Shown one piece after another: positions 51,856-60,518 of a stretch of 64,000 nt of DNA (the first letter of the stretch is position 1; each line of letters begins with the position of its first letter). The notes beneath the pieces are model-generated. The model was given only the letters and a program-made list of their open reading frames with translations, made no database searches and had not been told where the DNA came from. A program made the translations under genes and the position numbers. Origin of the DNA: an uncultured Ruminococcus sp. (GTDB lineage: Bacteria > Bacillota > Clostridia > Oscillospirales > Ruminococcaceae); NCBI GenBank assembly GCA_910584195.1, contig CAJTYV010000014.1, positions 14,159 to 78,158 of the forward strand. The letters run 5' to 3'.

Positions 51856-54636
51856 TCAAACCGATTGATAGTACAATTCAATAATTATTTTACTCCGAAT
51901 ATCTCGCATATCCGCACTGTTTCCCTGTTCAGGCTTTGATTCGTATCTATTATCCCATTTATCTACTTTCATTAAAACAGGTGTAAGCCATCCTTTTTGG
52001 AAAACAGCAGCAACTCCAGTCGCTAATCTAGAAAGCTCTTTTGTTTGTTCTTCGTTCAATGCTAATGCACTGCCCAATTCTTCACAAGCATCTTTCGCAG
52101 GCGTATTCATAATTATCTTAGTCGATGTATTCTCAATAGCGGAACTGTCTACTGCCATTGGAGACTGATCAATAATTATAAATCCTTCTCCATAAGTACG
52201 CATCTCCTTGATGGAATTGCTTATCATCTCAACAGACTTTCCAACAATATTCGCACCTTCTTGACTTTGATCCTTGGATGTGCGTTTTAATAGATTATGT
52301 GCTTCCTCAAGCACAGTAACATGATTTATTAATGCATCTCTCGTTCCAGAAGATTTTGATTTACGAACAGATTGCCGATATTCACCTAATTTCATGATTA
52401 TTACGCCCATTAATAAAGCAACTGTTTCTTCTGAACCAATTTCACTTAAATCAATGACAGTATTTGAATCAAATAATAAGGAATCTTTTACTCCCTCATT
52501 CTTTTCAAATATCATTCCGTTGATACCATCGGTCATCGACTTAACTCTTGTGAGGAGTGCACCTTTATAATCTCCCTTTGCATCTGAGGAATAATCCGAG
52601 CTATTGATTATATTAGGAAGGATATTCATTACATCTTTAAATGTAGGGTATTTATGATCGCATATTCCTTCAATCCAAACTGAGTTGTCCGTATCCCAGC
52701 CACATTTTACATATGACTTTACAACAGCATCCTTAAGTATTGCAGGCATAGCTGCATACAGAGACCACGATGCGTTAAAAATTTGGATAAGTTTTTCGAT
52801 ATGAGTTAATATATGTATATTTTCTGGAAATTGAAAAGGATTAACATGAAGCATTCGATAGACAGTAGGATTTGTGGTATATATTCTTATACCCTTGTAT
52901 CCACCAAAAACCTGCTTGTATTCACCTTTTGCGGGTTCAATTACAAGCATTTTTATTCCATTTCGTAAAAGAGAATCTAACAATTCATATGTTGCATAAG
53001 ATTTACCAGAACCTGATGAACCAGTTATAAAACAATGAGATGACAACAAATCTAAATTCATTGGAACTCGTGTACCTTTGTCATCCTTAACTTTGGTATC
53101 TACACCATCTATCCTCCCCATATGGTATATACTACCAAATTCAATTGTTCTTGAGGGAAGCTTTTCATAAACTACTGATCTTCCAAATTCAGCCATTTCA
53201 ATAACTGATACACCATTTACTGATTTTTTTGGCAACCCAAGAATAATAGGCAACTCATTCCCAGTTATCATGTTTGTAGGCGTAACAATCTGACTGTCAT
53301 AAGCTCCATACTCAGAAATATTAGCGGTTGGATGTACCATATAACATATGTGATCCATAATGCGCTTGATTTCTATGCTCCTGCTCATATTCCAAATATT
53401 AATATGTGAACTCTCTACACTTGACTCGTTTCCAGTAAAAAGAGCTTTACACATATTTGCAGCCATTGCCGTAGTAGCAATATCATCTGATATGAAGTAG
53501 CAAGCTGTTTCCCACGCACCATATGATGCACCAAGTTCAATTCTCTTTAATTGCCTATCAATCTTTTCAAGAAGTGCCGATATTCCTTTATTTTCAAAAT
53601 TTAGTGTAACTGTGTTGGTAGTACCCTCGGTGTATGTATCAGTATCTCCAACTGTCGTGCCCGTTGTTTCAGATAAACTTTTAGAAACAGTATGACTAAA
53701 CGAGGATCCTGAAGTATATGAGTTGAACGAACCGCTAGAAGAACCTGAATTGAACCCCCAACCCTCGCTAGAAAAACTACTTCCACTACTTGTGCCATAA
53801 TTGCTTCCTCTTGAAGTTGAGTCTGATGTTCCATTAGTATTGCTCACACTATCGTTAATTGATTTTGAAAAGCTGTCAGAAACACTTTTGGAAACAGCGT
53901 CGGACTTGCTTTGAGCATAGGATAAAGTAAGCTTTGAATGGGATGAAAGGGTTGAATACATCTCTTCATATCCATGCTTTCGTTGCTCTAAGAGCGAATT
54001 ATTAACTGGAACTGCGAGAAATATGGCTGTGTAATTTTTTCCCTGCATTCCATTCAGAAATTTTTCTATACCTTGTACGAATTTTTCTTTATCGTCATCC
54101 CTTACAGACGGAATCAATGAGACAGCACCCAAACTTTTGCTTGATGATGATATGTTGTTAAGAATTATCTGTATGCTTGTACCTGACATCATCTCATAAT
54201 CAGTTCCAGGAAAATTGGAAATTATTGTTTTTTCCAAAAGATCACCAGCTAGCCCAGGGTTTGTTTCATTACGAGTACAAATGTAAAAGTCTACCTTCTT
54301 TCCTTTGCCACAAACAAATAAAGCCACAGAGCTATCAGTACTATATAAAGAACTATACACACTAATCAACTTATCTTTCATATCTTCGGTTGGATCAAAT
54401 ACAAATTTCCCGATTTGCATCATTCTAAGTTTAGAAATGTCCCTTACTCTATTTATAACTGGAATAATAGTAGCTTCTGTAAATGCGTTTAGGTAAGTTT
54501 GAGATAAATATGTATTTGCTACCAAGCAGCCTTGTGCAAGCTCTAATTCGTATTTCTGCTTTTTATCATTTTCAAGCCATTGCTGATCCTGACGCCTTAT
54601 ATCATATAAGGTTACAGGCTTATAATTATTAGACAT
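51856..54636 (-). CDS. HerA/VirB4-like ATPase with serine-rich insert
   Basis: The protein is 926 residues. A helical N-terminal region (about 1-240) is followed by a low-complexity Ser/Gly/Thr insert (about 245-345, for example SDSFSKSINDSVSNTNGTSD) flanked by helices. The HerA/FtsK-type ATPase core has Walker A CFITGSSGSGKSYATYEL (about 542), VIEPAKGEYK, Walker B VTVLEEAHNLLKR (about 775) and a sensor-like FIIIDQSPMAVDSS. Such ATPases pump or translocate DNA in conjugation, resection or defence. The neighbouring integrase and unknown partners suggest a mobile or defence role. The ATG has AGGTGA upstream. I cannot assign a named system. Confidence 0.75.
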   Translation of the reverse strand: MSNNYKPVTLYDIRRQDQQWLENDKKQKYELELAQGCLVANTYLSQTYLNAFTEATIIPVINRVRDISKLRMMQIGKFVFDPTEDMKDKLISVYSSLYSTDSSVALFVCGKGKKVDFYICTRNETNPGLAGDLLEKTIISNFPGTDYEMMSGTSIQIILNNISSSSKSLGAVSLIPSVRDDDKEKFVQGIEKFLNGMQGKNYTAIFLAVPVNNSLLEQRKHGYEEMYSTLSSHSKLTLSYAQSKSDAVSKSVSDSFSKSINDSVSNTNGTSDSTSRGSNYGTSSGSSFSSEGWGFNSGSSSGSFNSYTSGSSFSHTVSKSLSETTGTTVGDTDTYTEGTTNTVTLNFENKGISALLEKIDRQLKRIELGASYGAWETACYFISDDIATTAMAANMCKALFTGNESSVESSHINIWNMSRSIEIKRIMDHICYMVHPTANISEYGAYDSQIVTPTNMITGNELPIILGLPKKSVNGVSVIEMAEFGRSVVYEKLPSRTIEFGSIYHMGRIDGVDTKVKDDKGTRVPMNLDLLSSHCFITGSSGSGKSYATYELLDSLLRNGIKMLVIEPAKGEYKQVFGGYKGIRIYTTNPTVYRMLHVNPFQFPENIHILTHIEKLIQIFNASWSLYAAMPAILKDAVVKSYVKCGWDTDNSVWIEGICDHKYPTFKDVMNILPNIINSSDYSSDAKGDYKGALLTRVKSMTDGINGMIFEKNEGVKDSLLFDSNTVIDLSEIGSEETVALLMGVIIMKLGEYRQSVRKSKSSGTRDALINHVTVLEEAHNLLKRTSKDQSQEGANIVGKSVEMISNSIKEMRTYGEGFIIIDQSPMAVDSSAIENTSTKIIMNTPAKDACEELGSALALNEEQTKELSRLATGVAAVFQKGWLTPVLMKVDKWDNRYESKPEQGNSADMRDIRSKIIIELYYQSV

Positions 54637-54776
54637 AGAATCACCTACAATTAAATAATAAGCATTAATCTTATCACTCTCATATAATATTGCGATGAAA
54701 TTGTGTTAAAATATATTAATTGATTTTAAAGCGAATTATAGTATCGCAGAATATTACCTTTTGCGAAGAAAGCACT

Positions 54777-54814
54777 CCGAATCGTATCTCAATCAGGATG
54801 CAATTCGGCTTTTT
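54777..54814. terminator. Hairpin in the gap between the ATPase and a small lipoprotein gene
   Basis: CCGAAT and ATTCGG enclose about 20 bases and are followed by CTTTTTT on the plus strand. On the minus strand, where the lipoprotein transcript runs, the U-tract is weak, so this is only a tentative terminator. Confidence 0.4.
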
Positions 54815-54875
54815 TGTACCCAAAACAGAATTGTACCATCAAAGTTGACATCTGCCACTGAAATAGTATATAATA

Positions 54876-55166
54876 TTATGGGTTACAGCGTTTGCATGGC
54901 TCGTATCCCTGCAAGATGAGATCATCACGGTCACCAGTATACTCTTTTTTATTATGCTCCGCCATTTGATTTACGCTCGGACAGTCAGAATAATGAAATT
55001 TCCCCGTATTCAGGTTGATGATATAGCCGATACCCACTGTTTCGGCTATAGTCACAGGCTCAGTATAAACGACTATCTTATTGCCCTCGGAGCTGTCTGG
55101 GCTATCACAGCTCACGAATAAAATCATCGAAATTACGGCAAAAATCAGAACTGCAATTCGTTTCAT
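54876..55166 (-). CDS. Small lipoprotein with a Cys-rich Ada/thermonuclease-tail-like domain
   Basis: This 96-residue protein has a lipoprotein signal (lipobox FVSC) and a compact C-terminal domain YIINLNTGKFHYSDCPSVNQ to GYEPCKRCNP. The pattern x-N-x-x-x-K-x-F-H-x-x-x-C..C-x-x-C is found at the ends of secreted nucleases and in Ada-like zinc modules, where it binds metal. GAGGAG lies seven bases before the ATG at 55166. It sits between the integrase and the ATPase, so it is probably cargo of the element. Confidence 0.7.
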   Translation of the reverse strand: MKRIAVLIFAVISMILFVSCDSPDSSEGNKIVVYTEPVTIAETVGIGYIINLNTGKFHYSDCPSVNQMAEHNKKEYTGDRDDLILQGYEPCKRCNP

Positions 55167-55273
55167 AGGCATCTCCTCTGGTCAATAATACCAATCAAAA
55201 TCACTAATATATCTCTCCTTGCAGCGATTCTCGGCAGATATTTCGTAGAATTCAGGATTTAGCGAATTTTCAC

Positions 55274-56338
55274 TCAGAAATTGACTGCCAGACGCTCCAT
55301 ATACTTGATTTTCTGCTCAAATGAAGAGTGAACGTACCGATTCAGCGTTAATTCTACGGTGGAATGTCCCAATAATTCTGATAATGTTTTCACATCAAAA
55401 CCTAACTTGACGCAGGTCGATGCAAAAATATGACGGAGTGCGTGAAAATGAACTGACGGCAATTTTACGTTTTTTAAGATTTTCTGAAAACGGTACTGCA
55501 TTGCTCTTGGCTCGATTGGCTTTTCCTTGCCTGAAACGATATACTCGCTGTCCTTGCCCTTGAATTTCTCCAGAAATGCAATCATTCCTTTTGGAATCGG
55601 GATTTTTCTGCGTGAGGATTCGCTTTTTGGTTCGGTAATAACCAGTTTTGTTTTCTTATCGCTGCCTTGAACCTGCACTCTTTGCATGGTCTTGCTGACG
55701 GTCAAAATACGTTTTTCAAGGTCAATATCCTTCCACTGCAAGGCGCAAAGCTCGCCAATGCGAATACCTGTGGTCATAGAAAGAGCCACCCCAAGAGTGG
55801 CTTTGTTCTGATTATGACCGATATACTCCTGCAATTTCGTCTGTTCCTTCTCATCAAGCAGCGTAATTTCGGGATTTTTTGCACGTGGCATTTTGATATA
55901 TTCCATCGGATTGTAGATATGATAGGTGCGAACTGCATACTTGAACATGGATTTCATCACAATCAGCATATCGGATATATAGCGATTGGACAGACCGGCT
56001 TGTTGCTTGGATTCAATAAATGCATAAATCTCAGTATCTTCGATGGATTCTGCCGATTCATTGCCAAACGCAGGCAGAATATGCTTATTTGCTTTCAAAT
56101 AGTAATTTGCCGCTGTGGACTCCTTGACCTTGTGTTTGATACTCTTATGCCACTCGCTGAAAAGCTGCGTGACAGTGAGAGAACAATTGCTCTTTTTAAG
56201 GCGTTCCTTTGCCATTTTTTCACGGACATCTTCCTTGGTTTTGCCGAAGAAATACTGAAAACGCCTTGTTCCGTTGCTACGTTTTCCCCGTGAAATGCGT
56301 CCTTCAAACCGTCCGTCCCGTCTTTGATAAATATTCAT
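55274..56338 (-). CDS. Tyrosine recombinase/integrase (complete)
   Basis: This 354-residue phage/ICE-type integrase has an N-terminal AP2-like DNA-binding domain (MNIYQRRDGRFEGRISRG), a SAM-like core-binding domain (TVTQLFSEWHKSIKHKVKES) and a catalytic domain with all key residues: Arg in TGIRIGELCALQW, HFHALRHIFAST (H-x-x-R) and the nucleophile Tyr in LLGHSTVELTLNRYVHSS. GGAGG precedes the ATG. It could integrate or excise an element covering some of 49,900-56,450; the ends were not determined. Confidence 0.92.
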   Translation of the reverse strand: MNIYQRRDGRFEGRISRGKRSNGTRRFQYFFGKTKEDVREKMAKERLKKSNCSLTVTQLFSEWHKSIKHKVKESTAANYYLKANKHILPAFGNESAESIEDTEIYAFIESKQQAGLSNRYISDMLIVMKSMFKYAVRTYHIYNPMEYIKMPRAKNPEITLLDEKEQTKLQEYIGHNQNKATLGVALSMTTGIRIGELCALQWKDIDLEKRILTVSKTMQRVQVQGSDKKTKLVITEPKSESSRRKIPIPKGMIAFLEKFKGKDSEYIVSGKEKPIEPRAMQYRFQKILKNVKLPSVHFHALRHIFASTCVKLGFDVKTLSELLGHSTVELTLNRYVHSSFEQKIKYMERLAVNF

Positions 56339-56705
56339 GCCGACCTCCTAAAATTTCATTTGACATATTGACCAAAATGTGCTATAATATTTGCAGTTGA
56401 ATTTTTCGTAAAATCCTGAATTTTACGAAATTTTTTATGCCCTTTTGAGGGTATTACTACCTATATTACGCAATATTTGAGTACAAGTCAATTACCATAG
56501 CGGACAAGAATCTCAGACGATATTTGTGGATGTTAGCCACCGGAATAACGGAAAAGTGCCGTCAAAAACTTACAGCTTAAGCATTAGAAGAAATAGCTGC
56601 CATAAAATAAAAAATCCCATAGCTGACGCTATGGGAAAAACGTAAAATGACCGTCAAATAAAGTCGGCTCAGTTACAATGACCAAGCCGACTAACTTTAC
56701 AATTA
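56339..56705. other. Intergenic region beside the integrase with promoter and three hairpins
   Basis: This 367-bp gap contains an outward promoter and terminator (56,360-56,436), about 170 bases with no recognisable coding content, and two hairpins near the next gene: TCCCATAGC-TGAC-GCTATGGGA (56,615-56,636) and AGTCGGCT..AGCCGACT (56,662-56,692). The latter two likely terminate the minus-strand Rpn-type gene. Confidence 0.6.
56360..56436 (+). promoter_or_regulatory. Outward promoter directly followed by an intrinsic terminator
   Basis: TTGACA (56,360-56,365), 17 bases and TATAAT (56,383-56,388) face away from the integrase gene. Only about 10-15 bases after the expected start lies a perfect 11-bp stem (TTTCGTAAAAT, 56,404-56,414, with ATTTTACGAAA, 56,420-56,430) and six T. 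The transcript would be about 40 bases unless termination is regulated. Confidence 0.75.
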
Positions 56706-57482
56706 TTATGCTACCTTGCCGTTCGCTACGTTATCAACAAGTTCAATAGAAACATTGAGAGAATTAGCAATTTCCTCACGTGTTAGTTTTCCGAGCATGA
56801 GAAGTGCTTTAATGGCATCGATTTTTTCTTCATTCAGCCTATCTTCAATCAGTTTACACATTTCACTCATACCTCCTTCGGTTTCTTTAAAATGGCGGAA
56901 TCTCTCTATCAGTTCTGAATTGTACATATCATCTGCATGAACACACTTAAAATCATGCATCAGTCTGCCGATGCTATCGTTGGGATTTTCATAAGCACCA
57001 TTCACAAATATAATATGTGCTTCATCGCCTAAATACTCTCCCGTTTCTTCACATCGTCTGTCAAAATGATACAGCGGCAAATCTCTGCCCATCACATCGT
57101 TTTCAGTGATGAATATGACAAATGTCTCAGAAAGCTGGTCGAACTTCTCTTTTTTCTTCAGAAGTTTGGTATCAAGCATACTGCTGTGAAACCTTGCTCT
57201 TTTAGGTGAAGCTCCTGCATCTGACCGCTGCACCTCAATATTGTATTTTTTGCCTAACTGGTCTTCTGCATAGATGTCAAGTGTAATAGAGCGACCCGCT
57301 AAACTTCTGTACTCACTCTGTGTTTCACTTCGGAGTATTTTCAAGTCATTCCTTTGCAGAATGACGCTGAGGATGAAGCGGACGCCCTCCGGATTATCAT
57401 TGAAATAAAGTCTTAGAAAATCATCATCGATCAAGCGCAGCTGCTCAGCCGTTCTTCGGTTCTTTTCCTGTTCTGTTGCCAT
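56706..57482 (-). CDS. Rpn/PD-(D/E)XK nuclease family transposase-like protein
   Basis: The 258-residue protein of the Rpn-type (PDDEXK_2) family begins AEQLRLIDDDFLRLYFND and has the nuclease core ITLDIYAEDQLGKKYNIEVQ, where Asp and the E-x-Q replace the classic ExK. It then has KRARFHSSMLDTKLL and FVIFITENDVMGRDLPLY, and a C-terminal helix-turn-helix-like tail (TREEIANSLNVSIELVDNVA). Rpn proteins promote RecA-independent recombination or act as mobile nucleases; domesticated copies are common in gut Firmicutes. The ATG at 57482 follows AAGGGTGA. Confidence 0.85.
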   Translation of the reverse strand: MATEQEKNRRTAEQLRLIDDDFLRLYFNDNPEGVRFILSVILQRNDLKILRSETQSEYRSLAGRSITLDIYAEDQLGKKYNIEVQRSDAGASPKRARFHSSMLDTKLLKKKEKFDQLSETFVIFITENDVMGRDLPLYHFDRRCEETGEYLGDEAHIIFVNGAYENPNDSIGRLMHDFKCVHADDMYNSELIERFRHFKETEGGMSEMCKLIEDRLNEEKIDAIKALLMLGKLTREEIANSLNVSIELVDNVANGKVA

Positions 57483-57554
57483 TGGAATCACCCTTTCTGC
57501 TCATTTATAGTATAGCATACTCTCTTGATTTTTTCAAGGGATTTTTAAATAAAT

Positions 57555-58016
57555 TTACCTCACAGAATTCACTAAATCAGTTTTTACACAATCTATTTTC
57601 TTTTTCAATGCTTCTTCAAATGCCCTATTCTGCTCCCCTGTCCGTTTGGGCATACCTTTCAATCTTCCTCCGATTTGACGTATTTTCCTTGAAACAGCAC
57701 GAAATTCCAAAAGCCCTGAAATGTTCTCATTTGTATATTCTTTTCCGTCCTGATTGAGAACGATTGCTTGCTTACTCAGACACATTGCCGCAAGACCGTA
57801 ATCCTGCGTAACTGCAATATCGCCTTTCTGAATCAGGTTTACAAGCCGAAAATCTACGCTGTCTGCACCCTTATCAACTACAATTATTTCAGCTCCACCA
57901 TGTTCAATCTGATGTGCAGTGTCGCATATGATAACGCATAGGATATTGAATTTTTCTGCGATTTTCAGCGTATTTCTGACGACCGGACAGCCGTCGGCGT
58001 CAATATAAATTTTCAT
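57555..58016 (-). CDS. YaiI/YqxD family protein (UPF0178)
   Basis: The 153-residue protein matches the YaiI/YqxD (DUF188) family: KIYIDADGCPVVRNTL at the start, IIVVDKGADSVDFRLVNLI, DIAVTQDYGLAAMCLSKQA and a basic C-terminal RRLKGMPKRTGEQN-like stretch (GGRLKGMPKRTGEQNRAF). The fold is PIN-like, with conserved acidic residues (DAD, TQD), but the biochemical role is not established. Its start overlaps the preceding gene's stop by four bases (ATGA), so it is the last gene of a coupled operon. Confidence 0.92.
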   Translation of the reverse strand: MKIYIDADGCPVVRNTLKIAEKFNILCVIICDTAHQIEHGGAEIIVVDKGADSVDFRLVNLIQKGDIAVTQDYGLAAMCLSKQAIVLNQDGKEYTNENISGLLEFRAVSRKIRQIGGRLKGMPKRTGEQNRAFEEALKKKIDCVKTDLVNSVR

Positions 58017-58372
58017 TTTAAAGTTCCTTTATCGTGAAGTTCTTTTTTCTTTCTCTCATACAATTCACGGTCGAAATATAACCGCACTGACTCGCTTTCA
58101 AAAGAACCCCAACTATTAAAACAAATCTTTACAAACCCGTACTCCTCATACCATACAACGCCACTGAAACCGATTCCAACATCATCGCCGCGACTGGTAT
58201 AATTAATTGATTCTCCATAAACCGCATCGTTCGTCTGACTCAGTTTGCGGTATAGATGTATGATACTTCTGGATTTTGCATGCCAGCCGAGAAAATAATT
58301 GCCGCTTGGCGAGAGCGATTCCAGATGAACGGAAATGTCTGTATTATTATCTGATTTTGTAAAATATTGCAT
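58013..58372 (-). CDS. Hypothetical protein
   Basis: I do not recognise this 119-residue protein. It is soluble, begins MQYFTKSDNNTDISVHLESL and contains FLGWHAKSRSIIHLYRKLSQ and YGFVKICFNSWGSFESESVR. The gene has GAGGAGG eight bases before the ATG, lies 12 bases after sfsA and overlaps the YaiI/YqxD gene by four bases. It is therefore translated as part of the Fic-led operon. Confidence 0.7.
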   Translation of the reverse strand: MQYFTKSDNNTDISVHLESLSPSGNYFLGWHAKSRSIIHLYRKLSQTNDAVYGESINYTSRGDDVGIGFSGVVWYEEYGFVKICFNSWGSFESESVRLYFDRELYERKKKELHDKGTLK

Positions 58373-58384
58373 GTATTGACCTCC

Positions 58385-59098
58385 TCACGATTTCAGCTTC
58401 AATTCTATCGGAACATTTTTTGTGATTTCCAGACTGTCAGGTGTTACCGCACACTCGTAAGCAAGAATATGTACTCCTTTTTCAGCCGCATATCTCAGAG
58501 CATCGCCAAATTCCCTATGTATCGCATCATTCGGAGTAAACAGCTTTATTCCCGACACCTGAATCACAAACAGCACATAACTGTGATAACCATTTTCCAT
58601 TGCCCTGACAAGCTCATTGAGATGCTTCACTCCTCTCTCGGTAGGTGCGTCCGGAAATGAGGCTATACCGTCATTTTCAAGCGTTACGCCCTTGACCTCA
58701 ACAAAACCTTTTTCACCATTTTCGTCCTCGATATAGAAATCAAAACGAGAATCACCATATACTTTTTCCGGACGAATTATCGTCAGTTCCGACATACCGG
58801 GCAACTTTATATTGCCGTTTTCCAAGGCTTCTCCTGCAACTTTATTTGGAGCTTGTGAGTCCATATTTATCAATAAATCGCCTTTTCTGACTGTGATCAG
58901 ATCGTATAACAACTTGCGTTTTCCTTGTCGGTAACTGAAATCTTCCAGATAAACAACAGCTTCGGGAACAAGCAATTCACGGCATCTTCCTGTATTTTTT
59001 ACGTGGGCGGAAACTTCCTCTCCATTCAGAAAAACCTGTGCAACAAAACGGTTTGGACGTGATATAAATCGGGCTGAAACTATCTTCTCATACCTCAC
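58385..59098 (-). CDS. sfsA: SfsA family DNA/RNA-binding nuclease-like protein
   Basis: The 237-residue SfsA homologue has an N-terminal OB-like part (RFISRPNRFVAQVFLNGEEV, HVKNTGRCRELLVPEA) and a PD-(D/E)XK-like core (RPEKVYGDSRFDFYIEDENG, KGFVEVKGVTLENDGIASFP, DAPTERGVKHLNEL). Asp, Glu and Lys of the nuclease site (RFDF, VEVKG) are present. SfsA was named for sugar-fermentation stimulation and binds DNA; catalytic activity is plausible. The GTG start overlaps the YunG-like stop by 11 bases. Confidence 0.93.
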   Translation of the reverse strand: MRYEKIVSARFISRPNRFVAQVFLNGEEVSAHVKNTGRCRELLVPEAVVYLEDFSYRQGKRKLLYDLITVRKGDLLINMDSQAPNKVAGEALENGNIKLPGMSELTIIRPEKVYGDSRFDFYIEDENGEKGFVEVKGVTLENDGIASFPDAPTERGVKHLNELVRAMENGYHSYVLFVIQVSGIKLFTPNDAIHREFGDALRYAAEKGVHILAYECAVTPDSLEITKNVPIELKLKS

Positions 59099-59528
59099 GT
59101 TTCATATACTCCTGCAATGCTTTTTTCAGAAACTCATATCGTAAGCGTTTTTCCTCTTTTGCAAAATGAACCTCTCTGAACTGCTTTGGATTATTTTCAT
59201 ATACAAGCTTTTCATCGCCGAACTGCTCACTTGTCAGGTCAAAGACACAGTCGCCGATTACATTGTAACAATGATAATTGCCGCCGTTACGGAGTATACC
59301 ATAGACATTTCCGCCGAAAATATCCTGTGCAAGAAATGCTGTTATGGAGCATTGTCCAAGCGTTTTATTGTCCGAAGTCCACCTGTCCCTCATCCTCGGC
59401 GCACAGGTTCCCGCACACCATATTTCTGACAATGCATCGTATAAATCTAACGGTGAATGAATTTTCGGATATATATTGTTGATTGGTTTCACTGTTGCCG
59501 TTTCCCAGCCATAAAAATTATATTTCAT
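59088..59528 (-). CDS. YunG-like protein
   Basis: The 146-residue protein resembles the YunG family. A central TLGQCSITAFLAQDIFGGNV gives Cys and Asp in the fold, then NYHCYNVIGDCVFDLTSEQF supplies the His and Asp pattern of a papain/transglutaminase-like triad. Members have no settled function. The ATG at 59528 is chosen because GGAGG stands five bases before it. Confidence 0.75.
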   Translation of the reverse strand: MKYNFYGWETATVKPINNIYPKIHSPLDLYDALSEIWCAGTCAPRMRDRWTSDNKTLGQCSITAFLAQDIFGGNVYGILRNGGNYHCYNVIGDCVFDLTSEQFGDEKLVYENNPKQFREVHFAKEEKRLRYEFLKKALQEYMKREV

Positions 59529-59575
59529 GTAGACCTCCTTAATTAAACACCAATCCGTCTGAAAATCATTTGTCA

Positions 59576-60511
59576 TTATTTTGCATACCAAATCCAGACT
59601 GAACCATCCTTCATAGCCTTACATTCCAGCATTCTGAACTCCGTCAATTTCGAATCGAAAAACAACGGCTTATCCTCTTTATCTGCAACGATTGGAGCGA
59701 TGACCTGACTGATATTGTCAACTGCTCCTGCACGGAGAAACGCACCATTGATGATACTGCCACCCTCAAGCAGCAGTTTCTTGATTCCAAAAATACTGTA
59801 GAGCTTATTCAAGGCAAGATTGATATCAATATCATCTTTTCCTGCAAAAATGTAGGAAACTCCGATACTGCGGTAATAAGCAAGCATCTCCTTTGGTGTT
59901 GTTTCACTCAGCACCTCAATGATATGACAGTCATCATAACCAGAATCATCATGAATTTTGCTGTCCGTCCAGCCAACAGAGTCGTGTCTGTCAAGGGATA
60001 CTGCGTAGTAATGATGCTTCTGGGCAATGTAATCCTCATAGAGAATATCTGCACCTGAAAACTCTGATAAATCCGGCTTGAACCCATTGGTAAAGCTTGA
60101 TTCCATTGTTACCCGACCGCAGGCAAACGCATCTCCTTTCAGCTTTCTGTTCAATTCATAATAAGTTTCACTTACCCTTGTTCCGGTTTTTCCAAAAAGA
60201 AAATCTCCAGTCACTTTTCCGTCTATCGAGGTCACCATATGACATATCACAAGCGGACGCAAACCGTGTTTCTCAATATATTTTTGTGCATAAGAACAAG
60301 TGGCTTTTACCTCTCCGCCTCTCAGGTTAATTTCATTCAAGCAAAGACGCATCAATTTTCCTGCAATGCCCTGCCCCTGCATGGATTCTTCAACCTTTGT
60401 TGATGTTATCTCGTAAACATTATTTTCTCTTTTCGGGAAAGTAATCTTCCCTACTTCTTTGCCGTTATCATCAATACAGCTGATTTTGCTATCGTGTGTT
60501 AAAAATCTCAT
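59576..60511 (-). CDS. Fusion of a GNAT-like domain with a RibD C-terminal (reductase) domain
   Basis: This protein of about 311 residues joins two usually separate modules. Residues 1-90 are a small COG2388-like acetyltransferase fold (EITSTKVEESMQGQGIAGKL, CSYAQKYIEKHG). Residues about 92-311 are a RibD C-terminal/dihydrofolate-reductase-like domain (PLVICHMVTSIDGKVTG, DAFACGRVTMES, KKLLLEGGSIINGAFL). The RibD domain usually reduces pyrimidines in riboflavin synthesis or acts on pteridines, but stand-alone copies are of unknown substrate. The short N-terminal GNAT type often lacks known activity. The ATG at 60511 has GAAG(A)AGTGA upstream and lies seven bases after the Fic stop. Confidence 0.85.
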   Translation of the reverse strand: MRFLTHDSKISCIDDNGKEVGKITFPKRENNVYEITSTKVEESMQGQGIAGKLMRLCLNEINLRGGEVKATCSYAQKYIEKHGLRPLVICHMVTSIDGKVTGDFLFGKTGTRVSETYYELNRKLKGDAFACGRVTMESSFTNGFKPDLSEFSGADILYEDYIAQKHHYYAVSLDRHDSVGWTDSKIHDDSGYDDCHIIEVLSETTPKEMLAYYRSIGVSYIFAGKDDIDINLALNKLYSIFGIKKLLLEGGSIINGAFLRAGAVDNISQVIAPIVADKEDKPLFFDSKLTEFRMLECKAMKDGSVWIWYAK

Positions 60512-60518
60512 TTCAATG

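Noticed and set aside
51856..51858. UGA at the ATPase end as a selenocysteine codon
   Set aside because: No selenocysteine-type hairpin was evident just downstream and the context is not a redox motif; a nonsense split or true stop is more likely.
53600..53900. Repetitive stretch that might suggest a CRISPR or minisatellite
   Set aside because: The repeats are Ser-codon-rich coding sequence of the HerA-like ATPase, with no fixed unit or spacer length.
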